From positions 1-47,744 of the forward strand of contig CAIVSY010000012.1 in NCBI GenBank assembly GCA_903908715.1: a stretch of 47,744 nucleotides of DNA, read 5' to 3'. Positions 41,555-47,744 of this stretch are shown here, piece after piece. Both the position numbers and the translations under genes were made by a program. Source of the stretch: an uncultured bacterium. GTDB taxonomy: Bacteria; Verrucomicrobiota; Kiritimatiellia; CAIKKV01; CAITUY01. Within the stretch, counting starts at the first letter, position 1. The number at the start of each line of letters is the position of its first letter. Under the pieces are notes generated by a model. The model had not been told where the DNA came from and searched no databases. It saw nothing but the letters and a program-made list of their open reading frames with translations.

Positions 41555-42349
41555 ATGAATGACCACGCCAAGGCATTTCTGGCAATCGCAATGCTGTCCC
41601 CGCCCCTCATTCTTGCCTGGCGCCGACCTGCCCTGTGGACAGCGACACATTTCGTGAGAATCGGGACTGGCATCTTCGCGTTTTGGGCATGCCTCGTGGC
41701 CGCAGTGTGGTTGGATGCCCCGTGGTCGCCACCACAAGGCGAAGACTGCGATGCTGCTGTGGCACTCACTCAATACGGATGGGTCCTCGGAATTGTCTGG
41801 ATGATCCCACTCGTCGCAGTCCAAGCCATCTGTCGTTTGGGAAGACAGAAATGGAAGCTGAACCACACCACGGCAATTTGCCAGCCCGCGGATGGGTTGC
41901 CACAACCGTCAAGGTGGTCGCTCGGTGCGAGCAACATTAACAGAAAGACATGGACCGTCATCGTCATCGTGCAGATCGTGGCATTCGCGACAGTTCTGAC
42001 GGTCGTACGCCCCCATGTCCCGAGGCCCATTCACGGCAGTTGCCTCCCTCCACCGCCGCCCTTGTGGACGCAACTGCCAGAGATGATTCATCTGTACAAA
42101 CTTGTCAACGGGGAGTACCCGCCCGACCTTATTGCATTGATTCAATGGGATCAGGATCCGCGCCAAAAGCACCCCGGTATCATCCGACCGGACATGCTTG
42201 TAGATTCGTGGAGCAACAATCTTCGTTATGTGAGGACCGACACGCGCTTCACGTTGAAATCAGCCGGGCCTGATGGACAATTCGAGAGTGATGATGATAT
42301 TGCGCTGGAATACGGATACCGAACCAACGACCGCACGATACGTCGCTAA
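41555..42349 (+). CDS. Membrane protein with GspG-like C-terminal domain
   Basis: A 264-residue protein. Two or three N-terminal membrane segments ('FLAIAMLSPPLILAW', 'IGTGIFAFWACLVAAVWL', 'GWVLGIVWMIPLVAVQAI') and another at about residue 135 ('WTVIVIVQIVAFATVLTVV'). The last 80 residues look like the C-terminal part of type II secretion pseudopilin G: 'LVDSWSNNLRY' and 'SAGPDGQFESDDDI'. It lacks the pilin N-terminus. Base composition is less GC-rich than the surroundings, suggesting transfer. GAGGGACAGAAG precedes the ATG. Function unknown. Confidence 0.65.
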   Translation: MNDHAKAFLAIAMLSPPLILAWRRPALWTATHFVRIGTGIFAFWACLVAAVWLDAPWSPPQGEDCDAAVALTQYGWVLGIVWMIPLVAVQAICRLGRQKWKLNHTTAICQPADGLPQPSRWSLGASNINRKTWTVIVIVQIVAFATVLTVVRPHVPRPIHGSCLPPPPPLWTQLPEMIHLYKLVNGEYPPDLIALIQWDQDPRQKHPGIIRPDMLVDSWSNNLRYVRTDTRFTLKSAGPDGQFESDDDIALEYGYRTNDRTIRR

Positions 42350-42514
42350 ACTGTGGGATCTGTCAGGAGGATGGCCGCAATGGCCTTGCGCGTCGCAGTA
42401 TTCATGGGTTCAGGTTAGCGGTTGGTAGCCCTGTAGGCGAGTGGAAACACGGGCCGGATGGCGTGAACAACGGACACCACCGTTGATTGGCCCCCATTGT
42501 TTGGAGGGCAAGCG

Positions 42515-43723
42515 GTGGCGATCCAGATCTACAGTCAGAAATCGAATGCGTGGCGGGAGGCGTATAATCCCCTGCGGGGGATGAGTCTGCCGAAGTTGGT
42601 CAGTCTGCTTGAGGCCGGGGAACGGGGGGCACTGGCCGACTTGCAGTGGTTCTATCACTTCATGGAACGGTCGGATGCCATGGTCCACGCCGTCATCCAG
42701 CGGCGCCGGGCTGCGCTTTTGGGGTGTGATTGGGATATCCGGCAGATGCCGGCAGGCACTGCCGGAGACCGGAGACCACAGACTTCAGACTGCAGACCTG
42801 GGGATCGGGTGCTTGCAGAAGAACAGGCGGCGTTCTTGCGGGAATGTTATGACGGGGTGGAGAATTTCCGGGATGCGGTGGCGTTCCTGTTCTCGGGGGT
42901 GTTCCGCGGGTATGCGCACCTGGAAAAACACTTTGCCGAATCGGGCCTGGTGTCGCGGCTGGAGCCGGTGGAACAATGGTTCTGGGTCCGGGATGGGATG
43001 TTCGGGGCCTGGGAGTATAACCAGAATGCCGTGAGCGGGCGAAACCGGGGCGTGGCCATCGAACGGGAGAACTTCGTGACCATGGAGTCGGTGGCCATCA
43101 ACCGGATCCTGTCGGTCCTGTACCTGAGGAAGAACCTCAGTCAGAGGGACTGGGATTCGTTCCTGGAGGTGTACGGGATTCCGTCGGTCTTCCTGGTGGG
43201 ACCGGCGAATGTGCCGGAATCGAAGGAGGCGGAGTACCAGAGGATCGCCCAGGAGATCATTTCGGACGGCCGGGGGTACTTGCCCTTTGGGAGCGATGTG
43301 AAGTATGTGAACGGCGGCGGGAATAAGCCACCGTTTATGGAGCATATCGAGTATCTGGACCGTCAGATCACACTGGCGGCGACCGGCGGGCTGTTGACGA
43401 TGCTGGCGGAGTCGGGATCAGGGACGCTGGCCGGCAATGCGCATTCGGACACGTTTCTGCAGATCGCCCGGAGCGATGCGGCAATGTTGAGCGGTGTGTT
43501 CCAGGAGCAGTTCGACACTCCCCTGCTCCATCAGTTTTTCCCGGGCGAGCCGGTCCTGGCGTATTTCGAGTTCGTGCCGCCGGCGGCGGACGAGGTGTCG
43601 AGGGTGATCAAGGATGCGGTGGAGCTGGCGAAGGCGGGGGTGAGGATGGATGTGGAGGAGTTGGGGGAGAAGACGGGGTATAGGCTGGGGCGATCACGTG
43701 ATGCCGCGGCGCGGGAAAAGTGA
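42515..43723 (+). CDS. Mu-like phage portal protein (DUF935, gp29-like)
   Basis: A 402-residue protein matching Mu-like portal proteins: 'LPKLVSLLEAGERGALADLQWFYHFMERSDAMVHAVIQRRRAAL' near the N-terminus and 'TLAATGGLLTMLAESGSGTLAGNAHSDTFLQIARSDA' in the second half. It would form the DNA entry ring of the capsid. The GTG at 42515 has GGAGGG 6 nt upstream; an earlier TTG (42497) lies before that ribosome site. Residues 85-100 (repeat-like 'GDRRPQTSDCRPGD') are encoded by a short repeat and interrupt the family sequence. No terminase gene precedes it here. Confidence 0.83.
   Translation: MAIQIYSQKSNAWREAYNPLRGMSLPKLVSLLEAGERGALADLQWFYHFMERSDAMVHAVIQRRRAALLGCDWDIRQMPAGTAGDRRPQTSDCRPGDRVLAEEQAAFLRECYDGVENFRDAVAFLFSGVFRGYAHLEKHFAESGLVSRLEPVEQWFWVRDGMFGAWEYNQNAVSGRNRGVAIERENFVTMESVAINRILSVLYLRKNLSQRDWDSFLEVYGIPSVFLVGPANVPESKEAEYQRIAQEIISDGRGYLPFGSDVKYVNGGGNKPPFMEHIEYLDRQITLAATGGLLTMLAESGSGTLAGNAHSDTFLQIARSDAAMLSGVFQEQFDTPLLHQFFPGEPVLAYFEFVPPAADEVSRVIKDAVELAKAGVRMDVEELGEKTGYRLGRSRDAAAREK
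42764..42801. repeat. CAGACC/CAGACT short repeat inside the portal gene
   Basis: Irregular units (GAGACC, CAGACT, CAGACC) in the portal reading frame. The same type of sequence occurs in the protease gene at 46109-46145. In frame, without a stop. Confidence 0.65.
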
Positions 43724-43745
43724 CTGCGGAGTTTGGGCGCTTGCC

Positions 43746-44399
43746 TCACTGGCGATCGGCGGCGCTGGGGGGCGGTTGGGAGATGGATATGTCGTCGTGG
43801 CAGAGATCGAGGGTGGTCCAGCCCAGCAGGAAGTCAATGAGTTCCCCGGGGTTGAACCCGAGACGGAGTGTGTAGCCGAGCCCGACGACTGCCTCGACCT
43901 GCGTGTAGTACGGGAAGGTGGCGGGACGTGGCGATAGAGGGAGAGGAAGTGCGTCGGCCAGGCAAAGCGGGGGGAGAAAGAAGGCCCAGTTCTGCATGCC
44001 GGCTTCCCCTTGCAGAAGGGATGTTGCACGGAAGTGTTTCCGCCGTGCGTCACTGAGTGCCGGGCGAAAGGTTTCTTCACCGAGGAACAAGAATTGAGCA
44101 TCCTGAACTTTTGGGGATGAAGGGTTCTCTCGTGTCTGCTGCGAGGGAGTGATGGAATAGGGGGCCCCACCCCTGATACCGATGCTGTGCCCATCCTCGA
44201 TCAAGAGGCCGCAAGACAGGGCGCTGACCCGGATCTTCGCACCTGCTCCGGACGCGGCAGCGACAGAGAAGATGTCGGCTGCATCCCGGCAACGATTGGC
44301 GATGTATGGTGAGGCGCAGCCCGTGAGTGCAGATGCCAAAACCAATGAGACGAGCAGGTGTTGGATGGGGTGGTTAGAGGGCATGGTGTTTGACGGCAT
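43746..44399 (-). CDS. Putative lipoprotein, minus-strand cargo
   Basis: A 217-residue protein with a lipoprotein signal: hydrophobic 'HLLVSLVLASALTGC' and lipobox LTGC at about residue 23-26. Towards the C-terminus 'VEAVVGLGYTLRLGFNPGELIDFLLGW' looks like a conserved lipoprotein family that I cannot name. Likely anchored in the outer membrane. ATG at 44399 or 44384; no clear ribosome site at either. It lies between two phage structural genes in the opposite direction, as cargo (moron) genes do. Confidence 0.6.
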   Translation of the reverse strand: MPSNTMPSNHPIQHLLVSLVLASALTGCASPYIANRCRDAADIFSVAAASGAGAKIRVSALSCGLLIEDGHSIGIRGGAPYSITPSQQTRENPSSPKVQDAQFLFLGEETFRPALSDARRKHFRATSLLQGEAGMQNWAFFLPPLCLADALPLPLSPRPATFPYYTQVEAVVGLGYTLRLGFNPGELIDFLLGWTTLDLCHDDISISQPPPSAADRQ

Positions 44400-44448
44400 G
44401 GATGGGAATGCAACGCATGTTTGGCGGTTAATGCAGAATATGGAAACC

Positions 44449-45585
44449 CTATGAGGAACCATATCTGGACACGCAACCCGACCCATTTGATTTCCGAATT
44501 GGTTTCCATGCTTCTACCCACGCCTTGGCAGAGAGTTCTGCGCTTGGGGGAAGTTTCTCTTTAATGTCTGCCAGAAACTTATTCGCGCTAAGACTGCCAT
44601 TACGAGCTGACAACAGGAACCAGCCGTACGCATTCTGCAGATCCTTCACGACTCCCCTCCCACTCAAGTAGCAATATGCAAGCGCAAGTTGAGAAGAACA
44701 ATCACCAGCTTCGGCACCCATCCGAAACCACTTTACAGCCTCACAATAATTCTTATCTGCATAATAGAAACAAGCAACACGGAGTTTCTCCCAAGTCCCT
44801 CCTTGTGTTGCAGCATTGCGATAAAGTTGCAGGGCCATTGAATAGTTCTTTTCCACCCCTCGACCGTGCAAATAACAGCATGCTAAATTATAAGTGGCCT
44901 CACGAACACCATGTTCAACAGCAAGTTTATACCATCGAAAAGCTTCCGCATATTTCCTCAGTTGAAAGAACAAGTCCCCGAGCCGATGCTCTGCTATATG
45001 ATCCCCCAGACGGGCCGCCCTGCGGTAACATGAGATCGCCAGTTTAAGGTTCTTTTCAATTCCATCGCCATTTGCATAGCAGTCCCCAAGCCCAGTTAGC
45101 CCCCAGCCCTGTCCCAGTTCCGTAGCCTTGCTGTACCACTTAAACACCTCTGCCATGCAAGAGTCGTGAAACGCTTTTTGTTCTTCTTCATCGCCGACAA
45201 TGTTGCCGCTCCCCCAGTAGAGATTGTCAGTAATCAGCGCCGCTATGGCATCGAGATTTCCTTGTTCTGCGGCTAATTCATACCATCGTCGTGATTCGTC
45301 TGATCCCCCTCTGCGTGGGCGGCCCAACAATTGTCCTAAGGCGAATTGAGCGTCTGTATGACCGCGTTCAGCAGCTAAACGAAACCACTTTTCAGACTCC
45401 GCTTCCTTTTCCCTGCCACAAGAAGACCAGTACAGGCCAAGGTCGTACTGAGCTTGGACATCACCCCCCTTGGCTTTCTGGATGATAGCTTTCAAGCCAG
45501 ATCTGACTTGAGACCACGAGACAGCACCTTCACCTGTAACTGAAGACAGAATCTCAAATAATGGTTGTTGGCGACTTCTGTTCAT
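44449..45585 (-). CDS. Sel1-repeat (TPR-like) protein
   Basis: A 378-residue protein made of about eight Sel1 repeats, seen as recurring 'A-x3-L-G-x2-Y-x2-G-x-G-V-x-K-(D/N)-x2-A-x3-(F/Y)-x-x-A-A' units, for example 'YNLACCYLHGRGVEKNYSMALQLYRNAA' and 'LALAYCYLSGRGVVKDLQNAYGWFLLSA'. The repeats form protein-binding helical arrays; partner unknown. No signal peptide. The ATG at 45585 follows AGGGTG. The base composition is clearly less GC-rich than in neighbouring genes, which suggests recent transfer. It lies within the phage module, upstream of the lipoprotein on the same strand. Confidence 0.88.
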   Translation of the reverse strand: MNRSRQQPLFEILSSVTGEGAVSWSQVRSGLKAIIQKAKGGDVQAQYDLGLYWSSCGREKEAESEKWFRLAAERGHTDAQFALGQLLGRPRRGGSDESRRWYELAAEQGNLDAIAALITDNLYWGSGNIVGDEEEQKAFHDSCMAEVFKWYSKATELGQGWGLTGLGDCYANGDGIEKNLKLAISCYRRAARLGDHIAEHRLGDLFFQLRKYAEAFRWYKLAVEHGVREATYNLACCYLHGRGVEKNYSMALQLYRNAATQGGTWEKLRVACFYYADKNYCEAVKWFRMGAEAGDCSSQLALAYCYLSGRGVVKDLQNAYGWFLLSARNGSLSANKFLADIKEKLPPSAELSAKAWVEAWKPIRKSNGSGCVSRYGSS

Positions 45586-45838
45586 ATGACACCCTAAAGC
45601 AGCGGAAGCCCACAGATGTTTCACAGCAGAGACTGAAAGAGATTGTGCTCATCGGAATCCTACGAGTCTACATCAATCAGTCACGCGTGGTGCGACGATA
45701 TTGTCCTGACCTGATGCCATGACGAAAGACCAACTGGCCCAGAGTTAACGGCGATCCATCTACACTATGGCGCAAATGAATTCTCTGGGCAAGTTAGACC
45801 AATTGACTCGAGCCGGTTGATTGGCATCCATCTCTTGG

Positions 45839-47068
45839 ATGCACATGAATCTGATACTGAACCGCGATTTCAAGATGCCGGATGACGGGTGGTACCAGTT
45901 GGCGCCATTGGGTGAATTCCCCCATGCGGTCGCTGGCGTGATCCAGGTCGTTGATGCCGAGGCCTGTGTGGCCATGGTCGCCCGGTTCAAGGCAGATGCC
46001 GCTATCCCGAACTTTGCCGGGCTCCTGGTGGACTTCGACCATTTCTCTCTGGATACCCAGGCGCGGTCGGAAGCGGCGGGGTGGATTGTGGGCCTCGAAT
46101 ATCGAGGCCAGACCACAGACCAGAGACCGCAGACTGCAGACCAGGAAAGCGACCCTCACCCCGACCCTCTCCCGTCCCAGGGAGAGGGAGTCCATGCCTC
46201 GCCGGGGCTGTGGGCGAAGATTCGATGGTCCGATTTGGGAGAGGCAGCGGTCAAGGGCGGGCGGTATCGGTTCCTCTCGCCCGTATGGGCGCGGAGCGAT
46301 TGTGTGGACCTGGGAAATGGGCGCGTGCGGCCGGTGCGCCTGTTGAATGCCGCCGTGACGAATGAACCGAATTTGAAAGGGCTGGTGGCCCTTTCAAACA
46401 GTAGTCAGGAGTCAGAATCCAGAATCCAGAATGGGGAGCCAGTTGATCGGCGTGCATCTATTGAACGGGTTGATTTTGGGAAGGAAAAGGATGGGCTGAC
46501 CATGAAACGTGTGATCGAGAAGTTGGTGAATCATCTGGGGTTGGCGGCGGATGCCACCGAGGACGTGATCCTGGAGAAGATGCAGGGGTTGCCCGGCCTG
46601 ACCGCCGTGGCCGATCTGCAGAACTCGCTGAAGCAGACCCAGGAGGAGCGGGATGCCCTCCGGACCGAGTTGAAAGGCGTGGAAGATGAGATCGTCAACC
46701 GGCACCTGGCCGATTTCGAGGGGGTCGTGACGGAGAAGTCCATGCCGTTCTGGCGGGAACAGTTGGTTGCGAATCGGGCGGGGGCGCTGGCGGCACTCAA
46801 CGACCTCGTAGAGGTCGCGCAAAGGGCCAAGGGGAAAGAGCCCGGAAAAGAACCCACCCCCGGCCCCTCCAAGGAGGGGAGCGACAGGCGGCCGTTGCAT
46901 AACCGGGCGACGGCGAGGCCGGTGATTCCGGGGAGTGGAGCGCCGGCAGGAGAGGCGGAGAGTAAGGCTGTGAAGATCAGGAACCGGGCGCAGGAGATCG
47001 TGAAGAGCGAAAAGGTGCCGTTCAGCGTGGCGTTTCGGAGGGCGGAGAGGGAAGTGTGCGGTCAATAG
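45839..47068 (+). CDS. Mu-like phage protease/scaffold protein (I protein)
   Basis: A 409-residue protein. The N-terminal region ('WYQLAPLGEFPH', 'NFAGLLVDFDHFSLD', 'AAGWIVGLEYR', 'LWAKIRWSDLGEAAVKGGRYRFLSPVW') matches the Mu I-type prohead protease. The second half, with 'TEDVILEKMQGLPGLTAVADLQNSLKQTQEERDAL' as a coiled coil, fits the scaffold part. Starts at 45839 or 45845 (45821 is a TTG). At least four repeat-derived stretches lie inside the frame (46109-46145, 46150-46188, 46400-46436, 46851-46881), all without stop codons. Confidence 0.82.
   Translation: MHMNLILNRDFKMPDDGWYQLAPLGEFPHAVAGVIQVVDAEACVAMVARFKADAAIPNFAGLLVDFDHFSLDTQARSEAAGWIVGLEYRGQTTDQRPQTADQESDPHPDPLPSQGEGVHASPGLWAKIRWSDLGEAAVKGGRYRFLSPVWARSDCVDLGNGRVRPVRLLNAAVTNEPNLKGLVALSNSSQESESRIQNGEPVDRRASIERVDFGKEKDGLTMKRVIEKLVNHLGLAADATEDVILEKMQGLPGLTAVADLQNSLKQTQEERDALRTELKGVEDEIVNRHLADFEGVVTEKSMPFWREQLVANRAGALAALNDLVEVAQRAKGKEPGKEPTPGPSKEGSDRRPLHNRATARPVIPGSGAPAGEAESKAVKIRNRAQEIVKSEKVPFSVAFRRAEREVCGQ
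46109..46145. repeat. CAGACC-type short repeat inside the protease gene
   Basis: Tandem units CAGACC, CAGAGACC and CAGACTGCAGACC, like those in the portal gene at 42764. Confidence 0.7.
46150..46188. repeat. CCCTCTCCC hairpin repeat inside the protease gene
   Basis: CCCTCTCCC (46165-46173) and GGGAGAGGG (46180-46188) flank a 6-nt loop. It encodes 'DPHPDPLPSQGEG', the peptide typically encoded by this dispersed repeat. Related to the hairpins in the 168-bp repeat. Confidence 0.8.
46400..46436. repeat. CAGAATC short repeat inside the protease gene
   Basis: AGTCAGAATC-CAGAATC-CAGAATGG units, in frame with the phage gene. Confidence 0.55.
46851..46881. repeat. CCCCTCC/GGAGGGG repeat inside the protease gene
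   Basis: A 7-2-7 hairpin (46864-46870 with 46873-46879), coding for 'PTPGPSKEGS', a peptide common to such repeats. Confidence 0.7.
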
Positions 47069-47091
47069 CCCGCAGTTATCGGTTTCGGTTG

Positions 47092-47131
47092 TTGGTTATT
47101 GGGAAACCAAGAACCAGGAACGAATAACCAA
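47092..47131. repeat. Inverted repeat TTGGTTATT/AATAACCAA
   Basis: A 9-22-9 inverted repeat with CCAAGAAC units, between the protease and decoration-like genes. It fills most of the 92-bp gap before the ribosome site. Confidence 0.6.
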
Positions 47132-47160
47132 GAACAGTGACGGAGTGAAACGGAGGAACT

Positions 47161-47586
47161 ATGAGTCAAAGCAATACGAGAGTTGGTGATTTTCGGGTGC
47201 TGGCCGGCGAAAGCCTGGTCGGGATGGAGGGACGCCTGGCGAAGTTGACGCATGATACCGGGGTGCCGGAGGTGCAGTTGCCTTCGGCCAACAGTGACTA
47301 CGCCATCTTTGTGGTGTTGGAAGGCGCCGCGGATGCGGCACTGGTATCGGTCCGCCCGATCGAGGTGGGCCGGTCTGTGCGGGTGACCTTGAAGGGCACC
47401 TGCAATCCGGGTGATGTGCTGGTCCTGGCGGATGTGACGACCGCCGCCGACAAGGGCAAGGTGCGGACGCTCCCGACGGCGGCGGGGACGTATCGGGGCC
47501 TTGGGATTGCCGAAGAGGCGGGGGAGGACGGTCAGTTGGTGCTGATCCGTCCGGCGTTGATCGGGAATATTACCGTCTCGGCCTGA
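47161..47586 (+). CDS. Phage capsid decoration-like protein
   Basis: A 141-residue beta-rich protein. The stretch 'VSVRPIEVGRSVRVTLKGTCNPGDVLVLAD' and 'GLGIAEEAGEDGQLVLIRPALIG' resembles the small beta-sandwich capsid-fibre or decoration proteins (DUF2190 type) that follow the protease in Mu-like modules. GGAGG lies 6 nt before the ATG. Assigned from position and composition; moderate certainty. Confidence 0.6.
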   Translation: MSQSNTRVGDFRVLAGESLVGMEGRLAKLTHDTGVPEVQLPSANSDYAIFVVLEGAADAALVSVRPIEVGRSVRVTLKGTCNPGDVLVLADVTTAADKGKVRTLPTAAGTYRGLGIAEEAGEDGQLVLIRPALIGNITVSA

Positions 47587-47621
47587 TGGCCGGGCGTGAA
47601 GCGTGACGAGTGAGGTGTGAC

Positions 47622-47744
47622 GTGAAGAAGAGCATGTTGAGTCTGGCGGTGTTGGTGGCGCTTTGCGCCGGAGTGGTGAGGGCGACGGACCCTGACACGG
47701 TGAGTCGTGAGGGATGGCGGGTTCAGGTGGACACGAACGCGACC
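47622..47744 (+). CDS. Start of a secreted protein (partial)
   Basis: The frame from a GTG at 47622 remains open to the window edge (41 codons). It opens with a signal peptide-like 'KKSMLSLAVLVALCAGVVRA', followed by 'TDPDTVSREGWRVQVD'. A signal peptide would be unusual for a phage capsid gene, so the phage module may end here. Function unknown. Confidence 0.55.
   Translation, partial: MKKSMLSLAVLVALCAGVVRATDPDTVSREGWRVQVDTNAT

Larger units (their letters stand above)
42515..47744. mobile_element. Mu-like prophage head module, incomplete and interrupted
   Basis: Portal (DUF935), protease/scaffold (I) and a decoration-like protein occur in Mu order on the plus strand. No terminase or second head protein is seen between them; instead two minus-strand cargo genes stand there. 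The module may continue beyond the right edge. Confidence 0.6.

Noticed and set aside
42350-42514. Possible group II intron domain V around a GTGGAAACAC hairpin
   Set aside because: The GAAA loop is present but the flanking stems and the AGC triad do not pair as domain V requires.

Overview
The window looks like part of a GC-rich (about 60% by eye) Gram-negative-type bacterial chromosome. A PVC-superphylum relative (Kiritimatiellota, Lentisphaerota or Planctomycetota-like) is my best guess. The grounds are a surface beta-helix protein with a choice-of-anchor Q-like end, a glucosylglycerate-type osmolyte locus, a LolA-like protein and many short dispersed repeats. This is inference: there is no rRNA or marker set to fix the taxonomy. 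I found no tRNA, rRNA or CRISPR array.

Layout. (1) 3-2320: end of a beta-helix surface protein, then an ArsB/NhaD-type anion transporter. (2) 2465-7229, minus strand: sodium:solute symporter, GT4 glycosyltransferase and a GH13_18 sugar phosphorylase, resembling glucosylglycerate phosphorylase. (3) 7640-13572, plus strand: a Kef-type antiporter, then a tight four-gene run of M20-family pseudo-peptidase, glucosyl-3-phosphoglycerate synthase (GpgS), a second GT4 and a HAD protein. Regions 2 and 3 read as one compatible-solute locus that makes, extends and recycles glucosylglycerate or mannosylglucosylglycerate. (4) 13695-19503: DedA protein, glycogen debranching enzyme, small SAP-like Cys-rich protein, glycogen-synthase-like GT4, GH57 amylase and a pseudopilin-like microprotein. 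(5) 19542-25730: panC and a hybrid histidine kinase on the minus strand, divergent from rpsU, which ends in a strong terminator; then a TIM-barrel isomerase, a nucleotide-sugar reductase and a flippase-like protein. (6) 25801-32881: MurC-like ligase, pteridine-reductase-like SDR, M16 peptidase, hisA and a NagD-like HAD on the minus strand; an esterase on plus; a beta-phosphoglucomutase-like HAD on minus. (7) 33088-35950: an envelope module with a small membrane protein, a TPR-like/YidD fusion, a TPR/TM2-like protein and a LolA-like carrier. (8) 35958-40141, minus strand: a small coiled-coil membrane protein and a three-gene run (multi-pass membrane protein, alkaline-phosphatase-superfamily enzyme, flippase-like protein). 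(9) 40142-41554: non-coding, with a 168-bp tandem repeat, a large hairpin and what looks like the 5' end of a group II intron. (10) 41555-47744: an accessory region with Mu-like phage head genes (DUF935 portal, protease I, decoration-like protein), interrupted by two minus-strand cargo genes (lipoprotein and Sel1-repeat protein).

Two points stand out. The GpgS operon encodes an M20 protein that has lost the catalytic glutamate pair and key histidines, and its likely mRNA leader carries consecutive hairpins. The phage genes contain several unrelated repeat-derived inserts, all in frame.
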